The translations under genes were made by a program, and so were the position numbers. The notes under the pieces are model-generated. The model was given only the letters and a program-made list of their open reading frames with translations, ran no database searches and was not told where the DNA came from. From Tetradesmus obliquus (lineage: Eukaryota > Chlorophyta > Chlorophyceae > Sphaeropleales > Scenedesmaceae): 64,000 nucleotides of DNA. Each line of letters starts with the position of its first letter. The first letter of the stretch is position 1. Location: assembly GCA_030272155.1 (NCBI GenBank), contig CP126195.1, positions 4,447,001-4,511,000 of the forward strand, written 5' to 3'. Below are positions 11,666-23,278 of this stretch, one piece after another.

Positions 11666-13023
11666 AATGCTGCGATCGAGCTCTCTAGGGCTGCTGTGTT
11701 GTATCGGTGGGTGCAGCAGCCAGGTTAAATCACCCAGTCGGCATGGCGTGCTGCTCAATCTCACCTTGAACTCTTGATCAACCCCTCCTTGAGGGGAGGC
11801 CGATCGTGAGCGTGCCACAGCTCATTAGAGCACGACTGCCACCACGCCACTGTTATTGTTATTGTGGTGCTGTCTGTTTTCCGCGAAGGCTGTTTAATCT
11901 TGCGCGTGTATTGTAATACTTACATTTTGAGTGCGTATCAGCAATGCATAGGCGCTGTGGGGAGAAGGCGCACGCACAGCTGTCAAGTCACCTCCGTTGC
12001 CGCTTTGACCGTTTTCGTTGATGTGCAGATGTGACTGTCTCCCACAAATAAACAACTACTCTAGTAACAAGACATCTGTGCCCTGTCTTAAAAGCTGGTC
12101 TACCCTGATAAACGCCAGCCAAAGTGGACAGAACTGTGGGTACTACCCACAGTAGTATGCCCTGCCAACCACAGTGACACCCCTGCAGACTGCAGGCTGC
12201 AGTGATTACTGATCACGAATGCGGCAGGCAGCCAACTACAGTAAAACCACGCACAAAAACATTGTCAATAAATACAATTACACTGTGAAGCATGCACAAA
12301 AACGAGCGGGAGGACGTTAAAAGAAAGAAAGACGCTGAAAGTGGCACTACAGAAGCAGACACATGCATTCCTGCTTCAAAGCACCTGAATCACACACTGT
12401 AGTTGCACATCTTGTAACATCAGCCAATTACATGTACCATTTTGGTTGCAACAAGCTCAGGGTGTCGAGCTTCAGGCAAACCTGGTGGCACTGCATACTA
12501 TGCAGGGTATGATACCCTGACCATAGGCTGAAGACTCTTCAATGAAGAGTGCTGAATACGTGTAGCAGGATATGCTGAGTGACCGTAGAGTGCTCTTCCC
12601 GGGCTTCTGTGCAAAAATGCGAGAGTGTTCAGCAGTAACCGTGCAAAAGCCCGGCATACCCTGCATGCATGGACTTCGGCTACTGGGTGTCCAGTTCATC
12701 ATCAACGATGCAGCACGTGACGATCCCTCAAACCGCTGGTTTACGTACAAATAAGGATGGTTTAATTAAGCATGATATTTCGAAAGCTGATGGCTGTTAC
12801 AGTGTTGGTGATGACACGCCAGGTGGCCATGACTCAAGAAGCTCGTCACTGCCCCTGAAGTGCCTATCAGCTCCGGTCTACGCCACAATACTTTCACTCC
12901 AAGACTGTAAGTTACAGTCCTTCTAAACACCTTTCAGTGCGTATACAACCCACGTCCAGCTGTGACAGCGAGTTCACAGTCCATCAAGTTAGCACTTCTA
13001 ACGCAACAGCCTGCAACGTTGCT
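11666..13023. promoter_or_regulatory. Divergent intergenic region between PurL and the repeat-protein gene
   Basis: This 1.36-kb stretch lies between the PurL start codon (minus strand) and the signal-peptide gene (plus strand), so it must hold both promoters and 5' UTRs. I see short reading frames only, none with family-like sequence. A short inverted repeat (ccgggctt / aagcccgg, about 12598 and 12650) is present. I cannot point to a convincing TATA box. Confidence 0.5.
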
Positions 13024-14493
13024 ATGCGGCTTCAACTGACAGTTTTGTTGCTTTTAGTGGGCCTTGCCGGTGAGTGATGGACGGCTTAGGCGATACATCC
13101 AGCAGCTGGCAAGAGCAGGCACATGCAGTCCCACACTAGGCCGTGCGCTGGCCTGCGTATTCCTAGGTTGATGCAGATGTGCATTTTTTGGGCAGGCGTT
13201 GCTTTGGCTGAGGCAAATCAGCGCTCGGAAGCTCACACGCACATAACCCACTACTATCGCCGTGGCGCTCACTCTGGCTGCATGCGGCTGCAAGTGAAAT
13301 CTTCGTACGTACCAAATCACTTTGAGCGGAGCAGTGACGGCTGCTGTGTTGCTGCTCCGATGGTCCTCCGAAACCAGTAGCATGGTGTCACCAGGCTACC
13401 TTCAGGCAACCTGACCGCTCCCTGGCGTTGTTGCACCTGCTCTTGCTGCTGTTGCCTGCTTTCACCTGGCCTGCTCCCAGCTGGCACCTCGGTCAGGCAG
13501 CTCTCAGCCAGCAGCCCTCAGGCTGCAGGGGGCAGTCCGCTGCAGGGGCGCAGGCTTGCAGGAAATGGAGGCGGCAAGGGCGGCACACTCAACAGCCTAG
13601 GCCTTGTCATCTCCTCCAAAAGCAGCATCCTTGGCAGCTCAACTGTCGATCGCATCCGTGCGATTGATGCAAGCGCCCGCCACCTTGACCATGAAGGCGC
13701 ACTGTCGGCAGGCGCAACCCCCACCGCTCTGGAGCTGCTGCAGCAGCAGCCCAACCGCCGGCTTGCAGGAAACGGCGGCGGCAAGGGCGGCACACTCAAC
13801 AGCCTAGGCCTTGTCATCTCCTCCAAGAGCAGCCTGCTTGGTGGCACCACAGCAGACCGCATCCGTGCGATTGATGCAAGCGCCCGCCACTTTGATCACG
13901 AGCCACAGTCTGCATATGCAGCCGCCACCCTCACCGCGCTGGAGCTGCTGCAGCAGCAGCCCAACCGCCGGCTTGCAGGAAACGGCGGCGGCAAGGGCGG
14001 CACACTCAACAACCTTGGAATGGCAGTTTCATCCAGGAGTAGCCTGCTTGGCGGCACCACAGCAGACCGCATCCGCGCAATCGCTGTGAAAGCAGAGGCA
14101 GGCGACGAGGCACAAGCGACAGACATCTCTGCAGAGGCCGTGCTAGCAGCAGCGGATGCGCGCCGGCACCTGGAAGGTGTCAAGCCGCGCCTGCAGCGAG
14201 TGCTGCTGCAGGCTGGGGGCATTGGCAGCCTGGGTGGTGGCTTCGGGGCAGCCAGCGGCAACGGCGGCAGGCTGATCAACATGCGCGAAATCACAGAGTC
14301 GCTTGAGCAGCGCAAGGCTGATGCAGCGATCTCGAGCATGATCAGCAGGGCCGTGAATGGGGACATGGACGTCATGTCGGCTGTTACGGCGCGCCAGCAG
14401 GGCAGGGCACGGGCTTGGGAGATGAGCCTTGGCAGGGACAGCCAGCAGCAGCTCAACGGCAGCAATGCGGGCCGCAAGCTGCTGCTGGCATGA
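13024..14493 (+). CDS. Signal-peptide protein with three 70-residue repeats (unknown function)
   Basis: Exon 1 (13024-13069) encodes MRLQLTVLLLLLVGLA, a classic short signal peptide, and ends at a GTGAGT donor in phase 1. The large exon from an acceptor at 13481 restores frame and runs to TGA at 14493, giving about 352 residues if no other exon lies between. Its centre is a tandem repeat: unit 1 at 13549-13755 (69 aa), unit 2 at 13756-13965 (70 aa) and a partial unit 3 from 13966. Each unit opens RRLAGNGGGKGGTLN, continues with SSKSSLLGGTTADRIRAI and ends TALELLQQQPN. The tail is charged and helical. The GNGGGKGG core is glycine-rich and lacks cysteines. I recognise no family; secretion or an extracellular-matrix role is inference from the signal peptide only. 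The exon 1-2 join rests on phase and splice consensus. Confidence 0.7.
13549..14090 (+). repeat. In-frame coding tandem repeat (207/210 bp units)
   Basis: Units 1 and 2 are nearly identical in DNA over their first half and differ more around ARHLDHEGALSAG versus ARHFDHEPQSAYA. Unit 3 keeps about 40 codons and then diverges. The length is a multiple of three, so the repeat is maintained as protein. Confidence 0.9.
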
Positions 14494-17400
14494 TGCCATC
14501 TACTTTCATGTTGATATGGTACCATAATGCAAGCGTAGCAAGCTTGTTGTCAGGGGAGTCGTGCAAGGAATAGCGAGGCAGCTTGCGGCGTTTGCTGTTG
14601 TGGCTAGCTGTGATGTGCAGCACAGCAGCAGCTGCTGCTTGTGTGTTGTCAATCGGAGGTTGCTTGTTGGTTTGAAGGGGTTGAGCGGGCTGTGGGATCC
14701 CTGCTGGTGTGTTGTTGCCATGCAGTACACAGGGTGACGCCCCGCACAGTGCATGTTGTGAACTGCCTTGGCACTTGTTGTCTTGCTTGCACCAGCAGCG
14801 CCAGAAACTGTACAGAAACGCAGCCTCGATGCACATCTGGCACTTGCGTAACGTGCATGCATATGGCAGAGCAGCTCACTGGTACTGGCAGCACTCACTG
14901 TGGCTGCGTCACCTCAAGATGATGCTCTCTATAGCTGCAAATATGTCTGCTGCTGTGCTGGGGTTTGCATATGGTGACGTCTGCTTTGCGAACGGCCTCT
15001 GATCACAGATGGCTGTCGCTTGTTTCTGCACACAGCTGATGGTGTGGCAAGCTCAGCTGATTGTCACACATGCACCATGCCTGTCTGCAGCACAGCACAA
15101 CTGGCTGCGCATTTACACTCACATCTCATAGCACGCCTCAATCATCGATGCATGCATGTCCAGCATTACACAGCGCAAAGCGTACGTTCCCCGCCCCAGC
15201 ACATCCTGGCTTGTTGTTTGTACTGGTCTTGTCTGCTGCTGCGTGCTGTGCCACCGGCGCGCAGTGTGACGAGTGGGTTTTGCATGCAATCCATGCTGGA
15301 AATCATGATGTCAGGCCATGCTTCAGTGCTACATTCACACACAGTTCCTTCTGCTTGACCAGTTACTCTGGTTGGAGCATTTTCTGTTTGGGTTTTGTAC
15401 CCCCTTGCTTGCATGGGATATGTGCTTCTGCAGGGAACCGTGCACAAATTGCATCTGGACGCGCTACGGCTGCAGACCTGTCTCAAGTACTGTGGTAGGT
15501 GGGCACTGGTTTACTGGGTGCACCTGACAGTTTCGCCGTTTCCCTGGTTCGCTTGTGCTCAATGAAAGTTTGAATGCTGTGTTGCATGCGCGTTGTACTT
15601 GTCAGTGCACCTTTGGACTCGGCTGCTCAGCGCCCCTCTCTACTTTTCATCTAGTGCATGCATCACATGCTTGCAGGTCTCATGTGGTTCCTGGGATTAT
15701 TTGTAGCATCCTGAGCAGCTGCAGTCTCAGGAGTGTCACCTGCCGCCACTCCTGATGGATTGTTGAGGGTATCCTATGTGCAGCTTGTGTGCCCGTTGTG
15801 AATTTCGGTTCTCAGGTCCCTGCAGTCTTCAGCCTTCTGTTTGTCCCCGCTGTCCGCTTTCATTTTACATCTTGTCATGATGTATATACATAGTACCTGA
15901 TATCCTGCGCAATGCTGCTGCGTGCACAGCATTTTGCGCGTCTGGCTTGGCTAAACGTCACGTCATACGTCACTTTGCGATTTTGTTTCGGTTACAGCAG
16001 CCTGCTGTGCTTTCAGGTACCGCCTGCCAAGCAGCACAACCAATCACAGATGGCCTTTGCTCTCGTCTTTAAACCTCATCTGACTGAACAGCACAATATT
16101 GTCCCCCTGCAGCGTCCTGTGCATTGGCAGTGACAGCCGTGCTGGACAGCGCTGCACCATGGGAGGATTTTGTTACATGAGGGCCATGCTCTGTTTGTGT
16201 GTGAGTTGTGCTGTGTTGTGTGGTGCCTGGGTGGTATTGCAATGCTCTGCAGGTTGGTTACTGAAACACAGGTGGCTGCAGCAGTCTTGGTTGCAAAATG
16301 CCATTCCGGCGTGCATTGAAACCAGGATGGTGGCTGCAGCTGCAGCAATACATACTTTGCATGTCAGGTACTCCGCACTCGCAAGCTTGTGGTACTGTTA
16401 TTGCAAGCAGGCGGCAGGCAGAGTGCGTAACCCATATTCAGTATCATCAGCAGGACTGTTGCAATTGCTACGTGTGGTGTGTGTTCAGATACAGTGCATA
16501 TGCAGATAGGCCAGGTTGCCAGCTTGAGTGATGCTGTTTGCTTGAGTGGCTGGTCTGGGCATGCTGACTGCTGTGGCAATCGTCTTCTGTTCCTCTCCTA
16601 CCTTTTGACCCTGGCTACGCATGCTGAAAGCAAAGCGGCAGCTGCTGAAACGCGGGTGCCACCTGCCTCAATGCATGCTGAGCTACGCTGGTGCCTGGGC
16701 CCCTTGTGGATACTCACACCGGCGTGCTGGCTTGTTGCTGTGGACGCCATGCATTCTGGCTCGTTTAGGAGGCATTTGCTGCATGCATGCCCTGCTCAGG
16801 TGCCTCGGCAAGTGCACCTGCCAGTCCTGCTGCTCAAACATGCATGTGTGAGCTGTATATGAGCTGCGTGCAGCACGCCAGCATGCAGCTGCCTCACCTA
16901 ACACATGCCAGTCGGCCAGCCTCCGCGTCTGTGCTGCAGTACAGCAGCCTGTTGAGACGGCTGCTGTGTAAATGTTGGCTCTGGGCGGGGCTCAATGTGT
17001 GTGCGCGCGTCAGTGTTGCGTTGGCATGTAGTGTGGCAGGCTGCCGGTGGTATTTGGTTGCATCGAGATCTGGCAGCATTGTGTACTTTGATGGATGGTT
17101 ACCGGCCTGTTGTGCTGGTGCTGAGTTCTGGTCACAGCACCGTGAGGCACTTCCTGGCAGCACTAGTCTGTGGGGCCGCCGCAGCGGCTGCCAGCACACA
17201 GGCAGCAAAGTGGCTCACATCCTTCAATGAAGGATTTGGTGTGCCGGCTCACGCACTGCGAGCAAAGATCTGTCTGTGTTGTACTCGTCGCCGTGTCCCT
17301 GGAAATAAAGCATTGGTGTTTCTTCACTTGTCGTGGCCGGGTTCACTGCGCATTGCAAACCACCTGTGACTGCGTGACACGGTTGGTGGGCTTCGCCTAG

Positions 17401-18061
17401 TCAGGAAGTTTCCAACACTTGTGGTAAACTATGTGGCTGGTCACCAGCTGGGGCGCAGTTCAGCCGGCGGGCGCTGTGTTTGGCAATTCTGTTGCATGCA
17501 TTGTAAATGCTGTGCCTCAACTCCCAGACGGTGTGCTTGACAAAACACCGTGGGGCTGTCCATTGAAGCATGGCATGTATGTAGGCTGCGAGCAGCACTG
17601 CTGAATCACAGCTTGAGGCTGGCCTGGGTACCTGATAGTGTACTTGCGACGTGACAGACAGCTGGTCCTTGGGTGCTTTGTTGTGCAGGAGCACTGCACA
17701 GTGACCATGTACTACAATAGTAACATTTCCCTTCGATGCTGCAAGACGTTGCCTCCAGACTGACATGCAGCTGCGCATGAGCAGAACAGCCACAGACCGT
17801 CTTGGCAGCGACTGCCACAGCCCAAGCCATGCCACCAGTGGTCAGTGCAGATATCTGCACATTGATGTGAGATGTCGCGTTGCCCTACACATCTGTTTAG
17901 AACGGGGCAAGATCGTTGACAGCTCAAACACAAGCGCTGAACCTGCTTCAATGTGCGCAGGTATCATTGCAGCCCTGGCTGATGGGAGAAAACCACTGCA
18001 ACGCCGGACGATTACCCCAGCGCAGCAGGAACGCCGTGCTGTGTACCATGACATTTGCTTG
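14494..18061. other. Long gene-free convergent stretch, TG-rich on the plus strand
   Basis: About 3.6 kb between the stop codons of two convergent genes. The plus strand is rich in tgtg, gcatgc and ctgctg and holds only short, Cys/His-rich frames that look random. The first TGTAA I find after the upstream stop is at about 16967, so the repeat-protein mRNA may carry a 3' UTR of up to 2.5 kb, or an unrecognised noncoding RNA may lie here. Confidence 0.5.
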
Positions 18062-18066
18062 TTACA
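18062..18066 (-). terminator. Poly(A) signal TGTAA for the WD40 gene
   Basis: TGTAA on the minus strand about 150 bases after the stop codon at 18213, the usual distance for a green-algal poly(A) signal. Confidence 0.5.
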
Positions 18067-18212
18067 TCATATAGAGCATGTGCTTCTAGGCACTTGATGT
18101 TGACCTAACACACATGCCTAACAGGCTGATGTATAGTTAACACTGTGAGCAACTCCAGAAAACTTGACGGTCAATTCTGCACTGCACTGTGACGCTGACA
18201 ACGTGTCAGCCA

Positions 18213-19789
18213 TCAACTGGCACTCCATGTGAAGAGAGGCGCCCTCATCAGTATGCCAGCTGCAGCAGCAGCACAGGCAGGCAGTTGAACTTCCTCGGCA
18301 GCAGCAGCAACAGCAGCTGCTGCTGTGGCTGCTGATGCACTAGCAGCGTTCTCCGGCTGTGCCACACTACCCTGCTGCGTGCTGCTGCTGCTGCCTGCTG
18401 CTGCTTGTTGCTGACCCACTGCTAGTGATTGGTGCTGCTGCTTCTGCTGCTGCCGCTGCTGTTGCATTTGTGCTGCGTCAGCGTCATCAGCACCTGCATC
18501 GTCTGCGAGGTGATCGCAACATGCAGGGCAGCAGCACACAGCAAGAGGAACCTAAGCCAAAGCAGCTGCAGGGAGCTAGAGGAAGCAGCAGCAGCAACTG
18601 CAGCAGTCGGCCGTCACCATGCACAACACACCACACCACAATGACACTATCAACCAGCCTGTGCTCTGACACCCTCAGTAGTGATGTGCCTGAAAGCAAC
18701 AGCTGTTGCTGCGACTGCTTCAAGCTTCAAGAAACACAAATTGAAGCGCCCATGCTCATGCTACGCTGGCCCGCAGCACGCCTCACAATGGCACCACCCT
18801 CACCTGTCATGTTGAAAAGGTCAACTGCAGCACCAGCAGCAGCACCAGCAGCAGGCCGTGCGCTGCGACATTTGCGCCTCCTAGAAACCACAGCTGGAGC
18901 AGCAGCTGCAGCAGCCACAGCAGCACCTGACGCTTGCTGTGCAGTGACAGCTGCACCTGTAGCAGTCTCTGCAGGAACAGCAGCAGAGCTTGCAGCAGGC
19001 TTGAAACATAAGCCATCACCTGCATTGCTTAAGCCTGCTGACGCATCCTGCTGCTGCTGCTGCTGCTGGGGCCTGGCAGGCCTTAGTGTGCTGGCAGGCA
19101 CAGCCTCCCCAGCAGCAGCAAGTGTGCTGCCGTCCGCTGTTGCTGCCAGTGCCAGCAGCCTGCCGCTGTACGCTTCCGGCATTGCCTGCTGCTGAGGCTC
19201 CGACAGGTGGCCTGGAAGCACACAGAACAACAGGCGAGTGCAATTATTCTCAATGAGACAAAGAGAGCAACAACACAGCCACTCCATGCTGTTGCACAGC
19301 ACTTGCACCTAAACATGTGTTGGGGCCCCATCACAGACATGCAGCATCAGCTATTTACACAAGGGTGAGCTGCTAGCTGCTATGGCGCTATGTAGCTCAG
19401 TCATGGCATCTTTTTGCCTGGCTAATCAGCCAAGATAGATAAAGCAGCCAACAGTTACTTGTTCATATGCCCGCAGCAGAAGTGCATTCACAGTTGTAAG
19501 TTCAACACAAGAACGGCAGACTTTACATCACACACACTCCGATTAGCATGCAGCAGTTTCTACATACCAGCAGCACCACTCTGCTGAAAGCATAGCGCCG
19601 CCCGCACATGTAAGTGAGAGTCTGCCGGACAAAAGTTGCAGCACATAACAACACACCATTCAACAGCCCACCAGTGATCACCTGCCAGCAAAGCCTCCCT
19701 GCTGAATGCGTACTGCCTTACGCAGCTGTCCCTGCCCACCACACACAGCTGCAGGCCAGCACCAGCTCCGCCATCACCGCCGCCACCAC

Positions 19790-19826
<37 letters not shown>

Positions 19827-22411
19827 CCCTGGCACCACCTGCGGGTCCTGCTGCTGCTGCTGCTGCATTGTCCAAGCCATGTCATATACTGGCCCCTGCA
19901 GCTGCTGCGCCAGCAGCGCCTGACCCAGCAGCCGTATATCCTGCAGCACCAGCTGCCCTGATTTGCTGATGGTGAGCACCAGCCACGGCTGCTGCGGCAC
20001 AAAGGAACATGCACTGCCCATGTCGCCCACGTGCACCTGCGCAGCAGCACACAGCACACACAGCAGCAAAGTGACAGAATTGTTGTGCCTATGGTGTTTT
20101 GCAGTGTTCCCTCTTGTACTTTCTGGACTTGCTGATGGTGAGGACCAGCCATGGCTGCTGCGGCACAAAGGAACACACGCTGCCCATGTCGCCCACGTGC
20201 ACCTGCGCAGCAGCACACAGCACACACAGCAGCAAAGTGACAGATGTGTTGTGTCCATGGTGTTTTGTGGTGTTGTGGTGTTCACGCTGCCCATGTCGCC
20301 TACATGGACCTGCGAAGGAGCACACAACACACAGCACAAATGCAAACTCTCTGTCGACAGCACACAGCACACACAGCACACACAGCAGCAAATAACTGCA
20401 TCGTGTTCTATGTTGTTCTTTGGTGTTCACTCTTTTACTTACTGGTCGCAGTAGCACACAGCATCACTCCAAACCCCACTTGTCACACTACACTTTGCCG
20501 CGAAGTCCCTGTATATGCTTCTGCCCAGCACACAGCATCACTTGACCACGCACCGTACAAATCTGTTGCCCCAGCAGCAGCCACATGCCCATCTGCACTG
20601 CGGCCACCTCCTGCAGCACGTCCTGCCCAGCATCCCACAGCCGCACTGCTGCATACCTTGCCTACATTTGATGCAGCAGCAGCCACATGCCCACATGCAC
20701 CGCGGCCACCTCCTGCAGCGCGCCCTGCCCAGCCCAGCACCACTCCCCACACCACACCAGCCTACACGCCTTGCATCCAACACACCCAATTTGTTGTGCA
20801 CGCAATCACATGGGGTGTGCCCACCTGCACCGCCGCCACCTCCTGTAGCGCGCCCTGCCCAGCGTCCCACAGCCGCAGCATGCCGTCAGCACAGGACCCC
20901 GCCAGCCAGGCGGTGCCCTCGGCAGCAGCCAGGCTGAAGATGTATGACAGCATTGGGGGACCACTTGGTTCTTCGTCACTCTCTTCTTCCTCCTCATCCT
21001 CGTTATTATCATCTTCTGTTTCGTCTGGGCCCAGGAATGCGTCTGGTTGCTGCTGCTGCTGCTGCTCAGTTTCTTGGAGTGCGTTGGCACTGTCATGCTG
21101 CTCTGTCCTCTGCTGCCGCTGCTGCTGCTGCACTGCTGCTGCTCTCTGCCCAGCAGGAGGCCTGCTGCCACCTGCTGCTGCAACGGCCTGCTGCTGCCTG
21201 CTGCTCCCGTTTGCATCCTTTCTTCGCTGGCTGGATCTACTGCCACCATTCACATTGAGCCCAGCTAAACCTGTCAGCGGCACTGGCGCACTCTCCTGCA
21301 GCATGCGCCCAGTCGCCAAGTCCCACAGGAAAAGTGACTCGCCACTGGCTGTTACTAACGTGTTACTAACGCCGCCATCGCTGCTGCTGCTGCTGAACTG
21401 CTGGGCCGAGGGTTGGCCTGCATGCTGCTGTTGCGCTGCTGCTGCTGCTGTGGTGCTGCCTGCTGTGCTGATGCCAATGAACTTGAGGCCATACACCTCT
21501 TCAGGGTGGCCTGACAGCACGGCTAGCTCCACTCCTGCAAGCACAGGCAAGGCAGCACACGAGTCGATGATTTGACCAACTATGGCATGCCGTATCAGCA
21601 TAGACTGTCACTGCTAAGAGCGCTTGACACAGTAAACAACAGAAGCAGGGTAGGTTGTGTACAGAAGCAGTGTTGGCAGCAGTCATAACAGATAGGCACG
21701 CACAAAGGCATCAGCATGCGCAAGACTGCTGCAGATGGCATGAAGGCATCTGCTCTGCCTGTTGCTTGTCAGCCCAGGTGCAGCAGCAGCTGGCAAGCCC
21801 TGCAGCAGCAGCTGGCAAGTGCTGCAGCAGCGTTTGCAGCGCACCTGAGTAGGAGTGGCTGCCTTCTGTGCCCACTTGCCACAGCCTGACTGTGTGGTCT
21901 GCACTGCCTGCAAGCATGGCACAACAGCATGCAAATCGCACATGTGGAAGTATGCCTGCTTTTATTTTCTACCGAAGCAGGCAGGCAAGCGAACGGAACT
22001 GCGCTCAGTTGAAGGTGCAAGGCAGGCATGCTGCGAGGTGCCACAACTGCTGGCAACTGCTCAGTTACCTGACGCCAGGATTTCGCCATCTGGGCTCCAT
22101 GCCACCCTCAACACTTCGGCCGAGTGGCCCCTGCAGCAGCTGGCCTGACAGCCAAATGTAGATGCACTACTTGTCAGGCAGCTGGAGCAGTGCTACTGCT
22201 GCTGTAGCACATGCTGCTGCTGTGGCAAATTAAATGTCCATACCTGCTGCCAGCTGCCCGAGGGTGTAGATCTAGACCATACTCGAACTGTTTCGTCTTC
22301 TGAAGCGGACGCCAACACCTGGTGACTACTCGGGTGGTATGCAAGGCCGAACACCCGCCCAGTGTGGCCAAAGCAGGTCTCCGCCGGGGCAGCAAATACG
22401 CTAGTAACCAT
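18213..22411 (-). CDS. WD40-repeat protein with low-complexity C-terminal region
   Basis: Starts at MVTSVFAAPAETCFGHTGRV (ATG at 22411) and ends with TGA at 18213. WD40 blades seen in order: GHTGRVFGLAYHPSSHQVLA then SEDETVRVW; GHSAEVLRVAWSPDGEILAS then SADHTVRLWQVGTEG; LSGHPEEVYGLKFIGIS then NTLVTASGESLFLWDLATG; LAGSCADGMLRLWDAGQGAL; PWLVLTISKSGQLVLQDIR; and CVVGRDSCVRQYAFSREALL. Between blades three and four is a Gln/Ser-rich insertion with a very acidic run. Poly-Ala, poly-Gly and poly-Gln tracts follow. The last two exons (about 19210-18725 and 18540-18213) are Ala/Gln-rich with one motif ATADGSTLAAAGEA that may be a further blade. A propeller scaffold is clear; the specific partner or pathway is not. 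Two exon edges are copied within introns. Confidence 0.8.
19956..20320 (-). repeat. Triplicated 5' exon edge plus acceptor in the WD40 gene
   Basis: The exon starting VHVGDMGSACSFVPQQPWL (up to about 20037) has a long copy at about 20126-20215, reading VHVGDMGSVCSFVPQQPWL through LTISKS, and a short copy at about 20281-20315 reading VHVGDMGSV. Each is preceded by a CGCAG or TCGCAG acceptor and a similar acacagcagcaaa-rich intron end. Confidence 0.9.
20594..20880 (-). repeat. Triplicated 3' exon edge in the WD40 gene
   Basis: The exon end encoding WDAGQGALQEVAAVQ followed by donor GTGGGC (about 20828-20880) has two downstream copies at about 20697-20745 and 20594-20650. In the copies the donor is changed (GCATGTGGG and GCAGATGGG). 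Confidence 0.85.
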
Positions 22412-22955
22412 TGCAACACAAGTTCATTGGGATTTGTTTTATTTCAAAGGTGCGTACGACTGCAGCTGGATCACTTGGGAAGTATTGTACGTGAACTTAC
22501 AGGTGTGTACTGCTGTATGAGCTTGGAGTAGCACGAGCCAGAACCAGGCATCAATGCCAGACCACGGCACGTACGTATCAGACGGCGAAACAATTGGCGA
22601 GCCAGCACACGCAGCCCCAAACCCTAGGGTGGTTCAGGGCTGAAGACACGTCACAAGAGTGTGGACAGCTGCTGCCAGAAACGACCTGCACAGCATTGCT
22701 CTGGAGCCAAACATACCAAACTCACGCACCACGTATCACACTGCCCATTGTAATGCAGGTCGGCCGTGCCACAGCTTCTGCTGCAGAAAAAACATAGCAT
22801 TCAAGCACTCCGGCCCACCTGCGCACGAGGCAGCAGCCACACCAAGCAGGCCCACTTCACACTATGCTAGTAGCTCGCAACCGCAGCCAACGCCGCTCAG
22901 CATGCCGCTGACATCACCAACACACGCACGCCGCTACTCAGCAGAACCCCGCTAC
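22412..22955. other. Intergenic: UTP25 3' UTR and WD40 promoter
   Basis: 544 bases between two minus-strand genes. A TGTAA (minus strand) at about 22497-22501, 455 bases after the UTP25 stop, could be its poly(A) signal. No coding content seen. Confidence 0.4.
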
Positions 22956-23207
22956 TCAGCAGAACACAAACGTGGGGGTGCTGCCAGCCGCCAGCATCTT
23001 GGCTGCCCTGCCCTGCCCCACCACACGGCTCAGCGCCAGCGCATCAAACTGGCAGAACAGTGCAGTGATGGTGGCGTGGTGGCCCCCTGCAGCAGCGCCA
23101 GCGCCGCCGCCTGGCCCCCCTGACTGCACCAGGTTGACCAGCTCTGAGTAGAAGTGCGCGTGCTCGGGCAGGCCATAGAACATGATGTCCTGCAAGGTGA
23201 TGCGGCA

Positions 23208-23278
<71 letters not shown>

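Noticed and set aside
12572-12754. 60-codon plus-strand frame in the PurL upstream region
   Set aside because: Overlaps a short inverted repeat, with no supporting motif or splice structure.
20244-21575. 443-codon open frame on the plus strand
   Set aside because: It is the antisense of the WD40 exons; CAG/CTG-rich DNA keeps all frames open. The minus strand carries the WD40 motifs.
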